A stretch of 64,000 bases of DNA from Maritimibacter sp. 55A14 (GTDB taxonomy: Bacteria; Pseudomonadota; Alphaproteobacteria; Rhodobacterales; Rhodobacteraceae), in the NCBI RefSeq assembly GCF_003122205.1, contig NZ_QEYE01000002.1, positions 186,001 to 250,000 of the forward strand. Reading direction: 5' to 3'. A model generated the notes under the pieces. The model made no database searches, was not told the DNA's origin, and worked only from the letters and a program-made list of their open reading frames with translations. Within the stretch, counting starts at the first letter, position 1. Each line of letters begins with the position of its first letter. The position numbers and the translations under genes were made by a program. Below, one piece after another: positions 1-10,255 of this stretch.

Positions 1-761
1 CCGCGCATCCCGGCGGCGTCGATCACCCGCCAGGCCTTGAGATCGTGCACATCGTCGGCCCGCCCGGTGGAGGAATACCCGGCCGGGTTGCGGAAGGTGG
101 AGCCCGCGGTGCGGTCGCGCACGGGCTGCGTGGCATCACGCCGGGCAAGCTGCTCGGCCATCGCGGCCTCCAGCGCCTCAGGCGCGCCGGAGGGGCCTTG
201 CAGCACCGCCTCGGTGATCACCCATCCATCCGGCAAGGCACTGTAACGATAGGAAAAATCAAGATCGCCGGGGGTCAGCGTCACGACCTCGCCAGCCCGC
301 GTGACGGCGCGGGCCTCGACCAGCACATCGGCCATGTAGCGCCCGTAGCAGCCGGCATTCATCCGCAGCGCGCCGCCGATGGCGCCCGGAATGGTGCGCA
401 GGAAGCCCAGGTCGATCCCCGCCGCCGCAGCCTTGCGTGCCACATGTGCGTCGAGCGCCGCCGCCCCGGTGCGCACCCGTCCGTCCTCGACCGTGATCGC
501 GTTGAAGCCGCGCCCCAGCCGGATCACCACGCCGCGCAGGCCGCCGTCGCGCACGATGAGGTTGGAGCCCACGCCGATGGGAAAGATCGGCATCTCGGCC
601 GGCAGGGCCTTCAGGAATGCCGCCAGATCGTCGGTATCGGCGGGCTGGAAGAGCCACTCGGCCGGTCCGCCCACCCGCAGCCAGGTCAGATCGGCCAGCG
701 GCCGCCCCGGCGTCAGCGCGCCGCGCGTCCGGGGCATCGTATGGGGTATCGTCCGGGTCAT
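1..761 (-). CDS. murB: UDP-N-acetylenolpyruvoylglucosamine reductase, 3' end outside window
   Basis: MurB reduces UDP-GlcNAc-enolpyruvate to UDP-MurNAc with NADPH and FAD in the cytoplasmic phase of peptidoglycan synthesis. The reverse frame from ATG at 761 stays open to base 1 and gives about 253 residues of the roughly 305 expected. Visible MurB hallmarks are [15 protein letters not shown] near the N-terminus, the FAD-binding [14 protein letters not shown], the [16 protein letters not shown] loop, and [12 protein letters not shown] with its serine and arginine. The C-terminal glutamate region lies beyond the left edge. It is the last dcw gene seen here and follows the DUF2484 gene by 46 bp, so it is probably in the same operon. 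Confidence 0.95.
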   Translation of the reverse strand, partial: MTRTIPHTMPRTRGALTPGRPLADLTWLRVGGPAEWLFQPADTDDLAAFLKALPAEMPIFPIGVGSNLIVRDGGLRGVVIRLGRGFNAITVEDGRVRTGAAALDAHVARKAAAAGIDLGFLRTIPGAIGGALRMNAGCYGRYMADVLVEARAVTRAGEVVTLTPGDLDFSYRYSALPDGWVITEAVLQGPSGAPEALEAAMAEQLARRDATQPVRDRTAGSTFRNPAGYSSTGRADDVHDLKAWRVIDAAGMR

Positions 762-807
762 GCCCCGGCTTTTGCCCCGATCCGGGCCGCAGGTAAAGCC
801 CCGCGGC

Positions 808-1056
808 TCAGCGCGAGAGCCACCGCACCACCCACCGGCCCAGATAGATCACCGGCCAGCGCAGCACCGAGGCGCCCGCGGCCATGACCAACAGCCCCAC
901 CCAGGGGCCGTTCTGGTAGGTCACCCAGCCCAGCAGCGGAATGCCCAGCGCGATCATCGCGTAGGCGAAGCGCCAGTGGTGGTCGCGGCTGGGAAAGAGC
1001 GCCGCGACATTGGCGACCAGCGCCCAGAGGCAGGCCAGGCCCAGCGAGACGGTCAT
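808..1056 (-). CDS. DUF2484 family small membrane protein
   Basis: An 82-residue, very hydrophobic protein with two or three predicted membrane helices (about residues 3-20, 30-45 and 50-68) and a basic tail. The composition and its place next to murB match the DUF2484 family, which is found beside murB in Rhodobacteraceae. Its function is unknown. The ATG overlaps the stop codon of the upstream permease gene by 4 bp (ATGA), so the two are probably translationally coupled. Naming relies on context and recall, not on a search. Confidence 0.8.
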   Translation of the reverse strand: MTVSLGLACLWALVANVAALFPSRDHHWRFAYAMIALGIPLLGWVTYQNGPWVGLLVMAAGASVLRWPVIYLGRWVVRWLSR

Positions 1057-2243
1057 GCCGCCCCCGCAAGCGCAACCGCCAGCGCACCCAGCGCCGCGAT
1101 CAGCCCCGCCTGCGGCACCCAGCCCGGCACGCGGAACGGCGCCTCCGGCACACGGCGCTTGAGCGCGATCAGCGCCGCGTTGACGGTCACGAAGACCGCC
1201 AGCAGCACGACCGAGGTCATGCCCGCCAGCGCGGCCACCGGCAACAGGAGGGCGGCCATGATCACCGCCGCCCCCACCAGCAGCGTCGCCGCGACCGGCG
1301 TGCCGAACCGGGGATGCGCGCGGTGGAAGACCGCCAGCCTCGGCGTGCGCTTGCCCAGCCCGAAGAGCACTCGGCTGGCCATCACGATCTGCGCCAGAAC
1401 GCCGTTCATCGCCGCCGCCACCGCGATCAGCGACAGGAAACGCGCACCGCGCCCGGTGGCCGTCTCCCAGACCAGCGCGAGCGGCTGTTCGCTGCCCCCC
1501 AGCGCGGCCAGCGGAACCGCCCGCACGGCCGCGAAGCTGACCAGCGCATAAAGCGCCGTTGTGATCGCCAGAGACAGAAGGATCGCGCGCGGCAGCGTGT
1601 ATTCGGGGCGGCGCACCTCCTCGGCCATGTTGACGATGTCCTCGAAGCCGATGAAGGCGAAGAAGGCCAGTACAGCCGCCGTGCCCAGCCCGGTCCAGGG
1701 CACCGCGCCGCCCGCCAGCCAGTCGGGTGAGGGCGCGCCGGCGGCCAAGCCGGCCCAGCTTACCATGCCCAGCCCCGCCACCTCGGCCAGGGTGAAGGCG
1801 GTGGCCAGCGCCAGGCTCTCCAGCACGCCCAGAACCGCCACCGCGACCAGCGCGCCGCCGGCCAGCAGGATGGCGAGCCAGGGCGCCAAGTCGATCACCG
1901 ATGTCAGGTAACCCACCCCGCCGCGCAGCACCGCCGCGGCCGAGACCGTGCCCGCCACCACGATGCCCAACCCGACGAGCACTGCGAGCCAGTGCAGGCG
2001 CAGCCCCTTCTCGATGAAGGCGGCCTCGCCCGCGGCTTCGGGGATGCGGGTGGAAAGCTCGGCATAGGAAAGCGCGGAAGGTGCCGCCACCAGCCCCGCG
2101 AGGCCGAAGGCGAGCGGCGCCCAGATGCCGGCCTGCGCCGCGACCGCGCCCACGAGCACATAGATGCCGGCGCCCACCATGACACCCACGCCATAGCCGG
2201 TGAGCAGGCCCAGCCCGATACGCCGGCGCAGCGCCCCGGCCAT
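1053..2243 (-). CDS. APC-superfamily amino acid permease within the dcw cluster
   Basis: About 396 residues with some 12 membrane helices. The N-terminal segment YGVGVMVGAGIYVLVGA is the helix-1 substrate-binding signature of the amino acid-polyamine-organocation superfamily, and AFFAFIGFEDIVNMAEEVRRP is the typical helix-6 region (each quoted in part). It should import an amino acid or related solute across the inner membrane; the substrate cannot be told. I chose ATG 2243, which lies 4 bp after the murC stop. An upstream extension of the frame would overlap murC and is poor in family features. The 3' end overlaps DUF2484 by 4 bp. A permease is not a usual dcw member. Confidence 0.88.
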   Translation of the reverse strand: MAGALRRRIGLGLLTGYGVGVMVGAGIYVLVGAVAAQAGIWAPLAFGLAGLVAAPSALSYAELSTRIPEAAGEAAFIEKGLRLHWLAVLVGLGIVVAGTVSAAAVLRGGVGYLTSVIDLAPWLAILLAGGALVAVAVLGVLESLALATAFTLAEVAGLGMVSWAGLAAGAPSPDWLAGGAVPWTGLGTAAVLAFFAFIGFEDIVNMAEEVRRPEYTLPRAILLSLAITTALYALVSFAAVRAVPLAALGGSEQPLALVWETATGRGARFLSLIAVAAAMNGVLAQIVMASRVLFGLGKRTPRLAVFHRAHPRFGTPVAATLLVGAAVIMAALLLPVAALAGMTSVVLLAVFVTVNAALIALKRRVPEAPFRVPGWVPQAGLIAALGALAVALAGAA

Positions 2244-2247
2244 CGGG

Positions 2248-3657
2248 TCAGGCCGCCTTGCCGGCCACGAGCCCATGTGCCCAGGCCGAGATCGTGCCGG
2301 CGCCGAGGCAAACCACGATATCGCCGGGCCGCGCGGTGGCCTGCACCAAGCGGGCGAGGTCGGCCTCGCCCTCCAGCGCAACAGCTTGGCGATGCCCGTG
2401 CCGTGTCAGCCCGGCCACCAGATCGTCACGCGAGGCGCCCGGAACCGGGTCCTCTCCAGCGGCGAAGACCTCGGCGATGCCCACCACGTCGGCATCGTTG
2501 AAACAGGCGCAGAAATCCTCGAACAGGTTGGAGAGCCGCGAATAGCGGTGCGGCTGATGCACCGCAATGACGCGCCCGCCGCCCTCGCCCACGGCCTGCC
2601 GCGCGGCGCGCAGCACCGCGGCGATCTCCACCGGGTGGTGGCCGTAATCGTCGATGACAGCAGCCCCGTTGACCTCGCCCACTCGGGTGAAGCGCCGGTT
2701 GACACCGCCGAAGCCCGCCAGCGCGGCGCGGATCTCGGCGCGCTTCATGCCCAGATGCCGCGCCACCGCCACCGCGGCCAGCGCGTTGGAGATATTGTGG
2801 TCGCCCGGCATCGGCAGGCTGCAGCCCTCGATCCGCGCGCCTTCCGCATTCAGCGCGATGTCGAAATGCGCCACCCCGGCCTTGTAGTGCAGGTTCTCGG
2901 CCCGCACGTCGGCCTGCGCGTTGAAGCCGAAGGTCACGACGCGGCGGTCACGGATGCGGCCGACCAGCGCCTGCACTTCCGGGTGGTCGGTGCAGAGTAC
3001 CGCAAGCCCGTAGAAGGGGATATTGGAGACGAAATCGGTAAAGCCCTGCCGGAGCTTCTCGAAACTGCCCCAATGCTCCATGTGCTCGGGGTCGATATTG
3101 GTGACGATCGCGATCGTGGCGGGCAGCCGGTTGAACGTGCCATCGCTCTCGTCGGCTTCCACCACCATCCATTCGCCCGCCCCCATCCGCGCGTTGGAGC
3201 CATAGGCGTGGATGATGCCGCCATTGACCACCGTGGGGTCGAACCCGCCGGCCACCATCAGTTCCGCCATCATCGTGGTGGTGGTGGTCTTGCCGTGGGT
3301 GCCGGCCACCGCGATATTGGACTTGAGCCGCATAAGCTCGGCCAGCATCTCGGCCCGGCGCACCACCGGCAGACCGCGACGGCGGGCCTCCTCCAGCTCG
3401 GGGTTGCCGTCCTTGATCGCGCTGGAAATCACCACGACCTCGGCCTCGGCCAGGTTCTCGGGCGCCTGCCCGATGAAGACCGTGGCGCCCAGTTTCTCCA
3501 GCCGCTCGGTGATCTTCGACGCCTTCAGGTCCGAGCCCTGAACCGTGTAGTCGTGGTTGAGCAGCACCTCCGCGATGCCGGACATGCCGATGCCGCCGAT
3601 GCCGGTGAAATGGATCGGGCCAAGCTCGATCGGCAGCTTCGTCGCGGCGGCGTTCAT
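2248..3657 (-). CDS. murC: UDP-N-acetylmuramate--L-alanine ligase
   Basis: MurC adds L-Ala to UDP-MurNAc using ATP and is the first of the four Mur ligases. At 469 residues it has full family length. An N-terminal Rossmann-like domain begins with [16 protein letters not shown], the ATPase P-loop is [16 protein letters not shown] (about residue 120), and the central domain contains [11 protein letters not shown] and the ligase motif [18 protein letters not shown]. The C-terminal domain includes [12 protein letters not shown] and HQPHRYSR. It overlaps murG by 4 bp at its start and is followed 4 bp downstream by the permease, so it sits inside the cotranscribed dcw run. Confidence 0.98.
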   Translation of the reverse strand: MNAAATKLPIELGPIHFTGIGGIGMSGIAEVLLNHDYTVQGSDLKASKITERLEKLGATVFIGQAPENLAEAEVVVISSAIKDGNPELEEARRRGLPVVRRAEMLAELMRLKSNIAVAGTHGKTTTTTMMAELMVAGGFDPTVVNGGIIHAYGSNARMGAGEWMVVEADESDGTFNRLPATIAIVTNIDPEHMEHWGSFEKLRQGFTDFVSNIPFYGLAVLCTDHPEVQALVGRIRDRRVVTFGFNAQADVRAENLHYKAGVAHFDIALNAEGARIEGCSLPMPGDHNISNALAAVAVARHLGMKRAEIRAALAGFGGVNRRFTRVGEVNGAAVIDDYGHHPVEIAAVLRAARQAVGEGGGRVIAVHQPHRYSRLSNLFEDFCACFNDADVVGIAEVFAAGEDPVPGASRDDLVAGLTRHGHRQAVALEGEADLARLVQATARPGDIVVCLGAGTISAWAHGLVAGKAA

Positions 3658-4757
3658 GAGGTGCTCCTTCTCGCCAGGTTCTCGACCATCTCCACCAGCG
3701 CCTCGGTGGCGTCCGGACGCCCCGCCGCGAGCGCCGCATGGGCCATTTTCACGGCGGCCTCGGGATTCGTCAGGATCGCGGCTATCTGCTCCGAAAGTGT
3801 GCCGGGTTCAAGCCGCGATTCCGGGATCAGGACCGACGCCCCGGCCTCGACCAGGCCATGTGCGTTCGCGGTCTGATGGTCACCCGTCGCGGCGGCGAAG
3901 GGCACAAGGATCGACGGCCGGCCGATAACCGTGAGGTCCGCCACGGACGAGGCCCCGGCGCGGCTGACAACAAGCTGCGCCTCGCTGATGCGCCGCGGGA
4001 TATCGGTGAAGAAGGTTTCCACCTCGGCGCCCAGCCCGATCCCGTCATAGGCGGTACGCACCCGCTCGACATCCTCCTCGCGCGCCTGATGCGCGACGCG
4101 GATGCGCGCGCGCAGTTCGTCCGGCAGCGCGGCGACCGCCGCCGGCACCACGTCCGACAGGATCCGCGCGCCCTGCGAGCCGCCCATGACCAGCAGGCTC
4201 AGCGGATAATCGCCCGGCGGGATATAGGGCGCGCCCGCGCGTTCCATCACCGCCACGCGCACCGGGTTGCCGGTATGGACCCCCTCCACGCCGTCCGGCA
4301 GCGCGGTGGGCCAGGTGCCGCAGGCCACCGCATCGACGCGCGGGGCGAAATGCGTGTTGACCCGGCCAAGTACGCCGTTCTGCTCGTGGATCATGCGCGG
4401 CAGACGCAGGAGCCGGGCCGCGGCCAGCGCAGGGATCGACGGATAGCCGCCGAAGCCCGCCACCACGTCCGGCCGGTCGCGCAACATGGAAAGCGCCGCC
4501 TTGGCGATGCCGTCGGCGATCCGGAACGGCGCCAGCGCGCGCGCCAACAGCCCGCCGCGCGCGAAGGTCGCCGAGGGGATCACGTCGACCTCGACCACAT
4601 GCGGAAAGCCACCGGTGTAGCGCGCGCCGCGCGCGTCGGTCGAAAGCCGCACCCGCCAGCCGCGCCGCAGCATCGCCTCGGCCAGCGCCTGGGCCGGGAA
4701 CATGTGTCCGCCGGTCCCGCCGGCCGCGAGGATCAGCAATGGCGCGTGTCCGGTCAT
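3654..4757 (-). CDS. murG: UDP-GlcNAc:undecaprenyl-PP-MurNAc-pentapeptide GlcNAc transferase
   Basis: MurG turns lipid I into lipid II on the inner face of the cytoplasmic membrane. The protein has 367 residues with the N-terminal [17 protein letters not shown] glycine-rich loop, [27 protein letters not shown], and the C-terminal GT-B donor site [16 protein letters not shown] and [12 protein letters not shown]. It lies between ftsW (22 bp upstream) and murC (4 bp overlap), the standard dcw order. Confidence 0.98.
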   Translation of the reverse strand: MTGHAPLLILAAGGTGGHMFPAQALAEAMLRRGWRVRLSTDARGARYTGGFPHVVEVDVIPSATFARGGLLARALAPFRIADGIAKAALSMLRDRPDVVAGFGGYPSIPALAAARLLRLPRMIHEQNGVLGRVNTHFAPRVDAVACGTWPTALPDGVEGVHTGNPVRVAVMERAGAPYIPPGDYPLSLLVMGGSQGARILSDVVPAAVAALPDELRARIRVAHQAREEDVERVRTAYDGIGLGAEVETFFTDIPRRISEAQLVVSRAGASSVADLTVIGRPSILVPFAAATGDHQTANAHGLVEAGASVLIPESRLEPGTLSEQIAAILTNPEAAVKMAHAALAAGRPDATEALVEMVENLARRSTS

Positions 4758-4779
4758 GCCCTTGTTCCGTCTCCTCTCG

Positions 4780-5946
4780 TCACTGCCAGCGACGCCGCAG
4801 GATGTCGCTCATCTCGCCCTGCGGGCGGGTGCGCGTGAAGGCCAGCAGCATGCCCAGCGCGATACCCCCCGCGATCAGCGAGGAGCCGCCATAGCTCACG
4901 AAGGGCAGCGTCATGCCCTTGGCCGGCAGGAGCCGCACCGCCACACCCATGTTGATGAAGGCCTGCAGGCCGAAAAGGCAAGCGATCCCGGTGCCCGCCA
5001 GGCGAATGAAGGGCTCACGCTCGCGCATCAGCCGCAGGAGCGAGCGCACCGTGATCAGCGCGTAAAGCCCGATGATGCAGAGCACCAGGACCAGACCGTA
5101 TTCCTCGGCCGCAACGGCGATGATGAAATCGGTATGGGCATCGGGCAACGACCACTTGACCGACCCCTCACCGACGCCGACGCCGAAGAAACCGCCCTCG
5201 CGGATCGCGTTGGTGGCATACCCGATCTGCGTGGTCGGATCGACCTCCGGCGTCAGGAAACCGTCGATGCGCCGGGCGAAATGTTCCGAATTGCGGTAGG
5301 CCAGCGTGCCCAGGAAAACCGTGCTGCCGGCGATGGCAAACAGCAGCAGCAGCGGCGCCCCCGCCACGAAGTACATAACCCCCCAGCCGAAGAGGATCAG
5401 CACCGCCTGCCCGAAATCCGGCTGCAGCGCCAGGAAACCGGCGATGACGGTCGCGATGGCCAGCGATATGGTCTTTCCCGGTGGGCCGTTGATCTCGGCG
5501 GCGGCGGCGATCAGCCAGGCGCCCAGCACGACGAAGCCGGGCTTCAGGAACTCCGAAGGCTGCACCGACCCGAAGCCCAGCGAATACCACCGGACCGCGC
5601 CCTTGCCGAAATCCGTGCCGAAGACCGGCAGCATGACCAGCCCGGCAAAGGCCGCGAAGAAGCCAAGCACGCCCAGGCGGCGCACCAGTTGCGGCGACAT
5701 CATCGAGGTGACGAACATCGCCACCAGCGCCAGGCCGCCGAAGAGCGCCTGTTTCTTGACATAGAAGAAGGGTTCGTAGCCGTTCTTGGCCGCCAGCGGG
5801 GGCGAGGCCGCCAACCCCAGCAGGATCCCGATCCCGAAAAGCAGAAGCACCGCGGACATCGTCCAGCGGTCCACGGTCCGCCACCAGCGCGGAAGAACGG
5901 GATCACCCGGCTGCGCAGCAACCGTGCCATAGACCATTTCAGTCAT
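4780..5946 (-). CDS. ftsW: Lipid II glycosyltransferase of the divisome (SEDS family)
   Basis: FtsW is the septal SEDS peptidoglycan glycosyltransferase that works with FtsI. The protein has 388 residues with about ten membrane helices. Characteristic segments are [31 protein letters not shown], the large periplasmic loop after it, and the C-terminal [19 protein letters not shown]. The ATG at 5946 begins MTEMVYGT. No gene lies between it and the divergent flavoprotein at 6071, so ftsW-murG-murC may have a promoter in 5947-6070. It is separated from murD by the plus-strand flavoprotein, an interruption of the usual block. Confidence 0.96.
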   Translation of the reverse strand: MTEMVYGTVAAQPGDPVLPRWWRTVDRWTMSAVLLLFGIGILLGLAASPPLAAKNGYEPFFYVKKQALFGGLALVAMFVTSMMSPQLVRRLGVLGFFAAFAGLVMLPVFGTDFGKGAVRWYSLGFGSVQPSEFLKPGFVVLGAWLIAAAAEINGPPGKTISLAIATVIAGFLALQPDFGQAVLILFGWGVMYFVAGAPLLLLFAIAGSTVFLGTLAYRNSEHFARRIDGFLTPEVDPTTQIGYATNAIREGGFFGVGVGEGSVKWSLPDAHTDFIIAVAAEEYGLVLVLCIIGLYALITVRSLLRLMREREPFIRLAGTGIACLFGLQAFINMGVAVRLLPAKGMTLPFVSYGGSSLIAGGIALGMLLAFTRTRPQGEMSDILRRRWQ

Positions 5947-6070
5947 GGAATACCGCCTCTATGCCTCATGTACCGCCCGTTTTCCGGGTCTGGGCGGCAG
6001 TCTAGCGCGAAACGCGCCGCCGCGCCAGATGTGACTTGCCAGCCCCGCGCATCCATGCTCAGAGGCGGCG

Positions 6071-7282
6071 ATGGCGGCACGGCAGGCAACCCGATACGAC
6101 ACCGTGATCCTCGGCGCGGGCGCGGCGGGGATGTTCTGCGCGGCCCATGCGGGGGCGACGGGCGGGCGCGTGCTGGTCATCGACCACGCCCGCGCGCCGG
6201 GCGAGAAGATCCGCATCTCCGGCGGCGGGCGCTGCAATTTCACCAATCTGCATTGCGGCCCGGAGAATTTCCTGTCGGCCAATCCGCATTTCGCGCGCTC
6301 CGCGCTGGCCCGCTACACGCAATGGGATTTCATCGAACTGGTGGAGCGCCACGCGATCGGATGGCACGAAAAGACGCTGGGCCAGCTCTTCTGCGACCGC
6401 TCGGCCAGGGACATCATCGCCATGCTGCTCGACGAACAGGCGCGCGCCGGGGCGGAGTTGAGCCTGGGTACCACACTGGAACGTGTCGAACCGGGCGGCG
6501 CAGGCTTTGCGCTGCACCTCGCAGGCGCGCGGACGGACCGGGTGGAGTGCCGCAACCTCGTGATCGCCTGCGGCGGCAAGTCGATCCCCAAGATGGGCGC
6601 CACCGGGCACGGCTACAGCATCGCGCGGCAATTCGGCCATGCGGTGACCGAAACCCGGCCCGCGCTGGTGCCGCTCACCTTCTCGGCCGATACACTGGAA
6701 CGCTGCCGTGCGCTGGCCGGCACAGCGGCGCCCGCGCGCGTCACCGCCGGCGGCACCGGCTTCGAGGAAGCGCTGCTCTTCACCCATCGCGGCTTGTCCG
6801 GCCCGGCAGTACTCCAGGCCTCCTCCTATTGGCGGGAGGGCGCGGAGATCGAGATATCGCTCTGCCCCGGCCGCGACGCGCTCGACTGGCTCCGGGCGGA
6901 GCGGGCGCAGTCCGGCCGGCGCGCGCCGGCCACGGTGCTGGCCGAGTTGCTGCCCCGGCGCCTTGCCGCGGAGATCGCGCAGGAAACGGGGCTCGAGGGC
7001 AATCTCGCCGACCAGTCCGACGCCGCACTAGCCAAGCTGGCCGCGCGGCTGGAACGCTGGACCCTCACCCCCACCGGCACCGAGGGCTACCGCACCGCCG
7101 AAATCACGCTGGGCGGCGTCGATACCGCCGCGCTGGAGGCGCGCAGCCTGGCGTCGCGGCATGTGCCGGGCCTCTATTTCATCGGCGAGGTCGTGGACGT
7201 CACGGGCTGGCTCGGCGGCTACAACTTTCAATGGGCGTGGTCGTCGGGCTGGGCGGCGGGCACGGCCATCGCGGCGGGCTAG
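6071..7282 (+). CDS. BaiN/HI0933-family NAD(P)/FAD-dependent oxidoreductase
   Basis: A 403-residue flavoprotein. The N-terminus has the dinucleotide-binding loop ILGAGAAGMFCAAHAG, followed by the family signature GEKIRISGGGRCNFTN and later VIACGGKSIPKMGATGHG. The C-terminus has GGVDTAALEARSLASR and VDVTGWLGGYNFQWAWSSG, which closes the FAD site. These are typical of the HI0933/YhiN group, whose substrate is unknown; one member (BaiN) acts in bile acid dehydroxylation, which does not follow here. It is a plus-strand gene between ftsW and murD, transcribed against the cell-wall genes. ATG at 6071 is chosen because MAARQATRYDTVILG leads directly into the Rossmann strand. Confidence 0.9.
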   Translation: MAARQATRYDTVILGAGAAGMFCAAHAGATGGRVLVIDHARAPGEKIRISGGGRCNFTNLHCGPENFLSANPHFARSALARYTQWDFIELVERHAIGWHEKTLGQLFCDRSARDIIAMLLDEQARAGAELSLGTTLERVEPGGAGFALHLAGARTDRVECRNLVIACGGKSIPKMGATGHGYSIARQFGHAVTETRPALVPLTFSADTLERCRALAGTAAPARVTAGGTGFEEALLFTHRGLSGPAVLQASSYWREGAEIEISLCPGRDALDWLRAERAQSGRRAPATVLAELLPRRLAAEIAQETGLEGNLADQSDAALAKLAARLERWTLTPTGTEGYRTAEITLGGVDTAALEARSLASRHVPGLYFIGEVVDVTGWLGGYNFQWAWSSGWAAGTAIAAG

Positions 7283-7704
7283 CGCCTGTCGCGTTTAAAC
7301 GGAGCCCCCGCCCCGGACTTGATCCGGGGCCGCGCCCACTCGGACGCCGGGGCGGGCCTTAATCCGAATTGGCGCGATACGCTATTACCGTTGGCGAGTC
7401 TGGGACAAGCCGCGGGTTCGCCAGACCGCGGGATGGCGATCCGACGAATGAGCGGGAGGGTGGTTTATCCCTGCCACATCCGAGCAAAATCGAGGCTTTG
7501 CACGGGTGTCATCAGATCGCCAGCCCGTCGGCGCGGTCTGGTGACTGCGCGGCGGCCTGCGGCCTTGCTCCCGCGCGGGGGCATTACGAGGCTTCGCTCC
7601 GGGCCAACGTCACCCGTTCGGCTTTTCAGGATCTGGCCCCCGGCCCGCCCCGGCGCTTATGGGGGAGACCCCCCCCCCCTGGCGCGGCACGCACCGCCGC
7701 GGGG
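7283..7704. other. Intergenic region between convergent genes, with a hairpin and C-tract
   Basis: This 420-bp gap separates the 3' ends of the flavoprotein (plus) and murD (minus). It contains a perfect GC-rich hairpin at 7310-7330 (GCCCCGGA, 5-nt loop, TCCGGGGC) without a clear T-run, which could help end transcription from either side. It also has a run of 11 C residues at 7669-7679 after five G residues. I see no convincing coding frame: the open frames here have no start context and no recognizable motif. Confidence 0.5.
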
Positions 7705-9111
7705 TCAGGACCGGTCCAGGACCCGCGCGACCTGGGCCATGAAATCCTCGCCCCGCGCCTCGAAATCCTTGTACTGGTCGAAACTCGCCGCCGCCGGGGC
7801 CAGAAGAACGGTATCGCCCGGCTCGGCCTCGGCGGCGGCACGCGCCACGGCCTCGGCCATCGTGCTGCAGACCTCATGCGCCGTGTCGGGAAGCTGGGCC
7901 GCGAAATCATGCGCGGAATGGCCGATCAGGTAGGCCTTCACCACCGCCCCCAGATGCGGGCCGAGCGGCGCGATGCCGCCCTCCTTGCCCAACCCGCCCG
8001 CGATCCAGCGGATCCGCGCGAAGGCCTGCAGCGCCTGCGCCGCGCTCTCGGCATTGGTGGCCTTGCTGTCGTTGACGAAGCGCACGCCGCCGGCCTCGGC
8101 CACCAGCTGGCTGCGATGCGGCAGGCCCGCGAAGCCCCTGAGCCCCGCCTCGATCTCGCGCGGGCCGAGCCCGAGCGCGCGCATAACCGCCCAGGCCGCG
8201 CAGGCGTTCTGGTGGTTATGCGCGCCCGGCAGCCCCGGCATCTCGCGCAGATCGCAGGAGCCCACCTGCGCACCCTTGCGCCATTCCGCCAGGAATCCCT
8301 TGCGCGCATGGACAGACCAGCCCGGTCCTCCCAGCTTGCGCCCGGCGGAGATGCGGATCACCCGCAGATCGCCCGGCGCCTCGGCAAGCTGGCCGGCCAG
8401 GAAACAGCCCTCCGGCTCATCGACGCCGATCACCGCGCGGTCCGGCCCGCCCTCGGCGAAGAGCCGCCGCTTGGCCGCGAAATATCCGCCCAACCCGCCA
8501 TGCCGGTCCAGATGGTCGGGCGTTAGGTTCAGGAAGACCGCGATATCGGGGGTCAGCGCGCGGGCCAGCTCGATCTGGTAGCTCGACAGTTCCAGCACGA
8601 TGACCTCGCCATCGCAGGGCGGGTCCAGATCGAAGACGCCGCGCCCGATATTTCCCGCAAGCTGCACCGGGCGGCCCGCGCTTTCCAGCAGGTGCGCGAT
8701 CAGCGCCGAGGTGGTGGACTTGCCGTTCGAGCCGGTCACCGCCACCACCCGTGGCGGCTGGTCGAACGCGGCCCAGTCGCCGCTGCCCAGCGACGCGAAA
8801 AAGAGCCCGATATCGTTGTCCACGGGCACGCCCGCCTCCTGCGCGGCGGCCACGATCCGGTTGGGCGCGGGGTAGAGATGCGGGATGCCGGGGCTGACGA
8901 TCAGCCGGTCCACCCCCTCCCACGCCTTGGCGCGCGAGAGGTCGTGCAGGAAGAAGCCCTGATCGTCGGCACGGGCGCGGGCCTCGGCGCTGTCGTCCCA
9001 CAGCAGCGGCACCGCGCCGCCGGCTTCCAGCGCGCGCGCGACCGCCAGGCCCGAGCGTCCGAGCCCCAGCACCGCGACCCGCCGACCGTCATATCCCGCC
9101 ACAGGTATCAT
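7705..9111 (-). CDS. murD: UDP-N-acetylmuramoyl-L-alanine--D-glutamate ligase
   Basis: MurD adds D-Glu to UDP-MurNAc-L-Ala. The protein has 468 residues. The N-terminal domain starts [21 protein letters not shown], quoted in part, which binds the UDP moiety. The P-loop is [20 protein letters not shown] and the central domain has [25 protein letters not shown] and [14 protein letters not shown]. The C-terminal domain has [17 protein letters not shown] and [19 protein letters not shown]. It is the last gene of the mraZ-to-murD run in this window; a 58-bp gap separates it from mraY. Confidence 0.98.
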   Translation of the reverse strand: MIPVAGYDGRRVAVLGLGRSGLAVARALEAGGAVPLLWDDSAEARARADDQGFFLHDLSRAKAWEGVDRLIVSPGIPHLYPAPNRIVAAAQEAGVPVDNDIGLFFASLGSGDWAAFDQPPRVVAVTGSNGKSTTSALIAHLLESAGRPVQLAGNIGRGVFDLDPPCDGEVIVLELSSYQIELARALTPDIAVFLNLTPDHLDRHGGLGGYFAAKRRLFAEGGPDRAVIGVDEPEGCFLAGQLAEAPGDLRVIRISAGRKLGGPGWSVHARKGFLAEWRKGAQVGSCDLREMPGLPGAHNHQNACAAWAVMRALGLGPREIEAGLRGFAGLPHRSQLVAEAGGVRFVNDSKATNAESAAQALQAFARIRWIAGGLGKEGGIAPLGPHLGAVVKAYLIGHSAHDFAAQLPDTAHEVCSTMAEAVARAAAEAEPGDTVLLAPAAASFDQYKDFEARGEDFMAQVARVLDRS

Positions 9112-9169
9112 GCCGCTCCCTCTTTCGCGTCTCCGGCGCCGGGGCGCCGCGGGCCTTCCGCCGGCCCGC

Positions 9170-10255
9170 TCAGCGCACCTTCAGCGTCGCCAGCCCGATC
9201 AGCGCCAGGATCAGCGCGATGATCCAGAACCGCACCACGATCTGGCTCTCGGCCCAGCCTTTCTTCTCGAAGTGATGGTGGATCGGCGCCATCAGGAAGA
9301 CGCGCTTGCCGGTGCGCTTGAAATAGAGCACCTGGATGATGACCGACAGCGCCTCGACCACGAAGAGCCCGCCGACGATGGCCAGCACGATCTCGTGCTT
9401 TGTGACCACAGCGATGGCGCCCAGCGCGCCGCCCAGCGCCAGCGACCCGGTGTCGCCCATGAAGACGGCGGCAGGCGGTGCGTTGTACCACAGAAATCCC
9501 AGCCCCCCGCCGATCAGCCCGGCCGAGAAGATCAGCAACTCGCCCGTGCCAGGCACGTAATGCACGTCGAGGTATTCCGAGAAGTCGACGCGCCCCACCG
9601 CATAGGCGATCACACCCAGTGTGCCGGCGGCGATCATCACCGGCATGATCGCCAGCCCGTCGAGCCCGTCAGTCAGGTTCACCGCATTGGCCGCGCCCAC
9701 GATCACGATCATCGCGAAGGGCACGAAGAATATCCCGAGATTGATCAGCACGTCCTTGAAGACCGGCAGGGCGAGCTGGTTTGTCAGTTCCCCCGGATGC
9801 ACCTGTGTCGCCGCGATGCCCGCGAAGGCGGCGAGCAGGAAGCCCACGCCCAGCCGCACCCTGCCGGACACGCCCTTGTGGTTGTTCTGGGTGACTTTCC
9901 GGTAATCGTCCACGAAACCGATCAGCCCGAAGCCCGCGGTCACGAAGAGGGTGATCCAGACATAGGGGTTGTCGAGCCGGGTCCACAGAAGGGTCGAGAC
10001 GACCAGCGCGCCGAGGATCAGCACCCCGCCCATGGTGGGCGTGCCGGCCTTGGTCAGCATGTGGCTCTCGGGCCCGTCGTCGCGGATCGGCTGGCCATTC
10101 GATTGCCTGCGGCGCAGCAGGTCGATCAGCGGCCGCCCGAATAGAAAGCCGAAGCAGAGCGCGGTGAAGAACGCCCCGCCGGCGCGGAAGGTGATGTAGC
10201 GGAACAGGTTGAAGAAATCGCCCCCATCCGACAGTTCCGTAAGCAGATAGAGCAT
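9170..10255 (-). CDS. mraY: Phospho-N-acetylmuramoyl-pentapeptide transferase
   Basis: MraY transfers phospho-MurNAc-pentapeptide to undecaprenyl phosphate, making lipid I in the cytoplasmic membrane. The protein has 361 residues with about ten helices. Diagnostic segments are [12 protein letters not shown], the catalytic [16 protein letters not shown] aspartates, [31 protein letters not shown] and the [15 protein letters not shown] histidine triad. The ATG directly abuts the murF stop codon. Confidence 0.98.
   Translation of the reverse strand: MLYLLTELSDGGDFFNLFRYITFRAGGAFFTALCFGFLFGRPLIDLLRRRQSNGQPIRDDGPESHMLTKAGTPTMGGVLILGALVVSTLLWTRLDNPYVWITLFVTAGFGLIGFVDDYRKVTQNNHKGVSGRVRLGVGFLLAAFAGIAATQVHPGELTNQLALPVFKDVLINLGIFFVPFAMIVIVGAANAVNLTDGLDGLAIMPVMIAAGTLGVIAYAVGRVDFSEYLDVHYVPGTGELLIFSAGLIGGGLGFLWYNAPPAAVFMGDTGSLALGGALGAIAVVTKHEIVLAIVGGLFVVEALSVIIQVLYFKRTGKRVFLMAPIHHHFEKKGWAESQIVVRFWIIALILALIGLATLKVR

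Noticed and set aside
45-1551. Long plus-strand frames over murB and the permease
   Set aside because: Arg/Pro/Ala-rich shadow frames; the minus strand carries clear MurB and APC signatures.
4702-7362. 886-residue plus-strand open frame over ftsW
   Set aside because: It covers ftsW antisense and then the flavoprotein out of frame; low complexity and no motifs.
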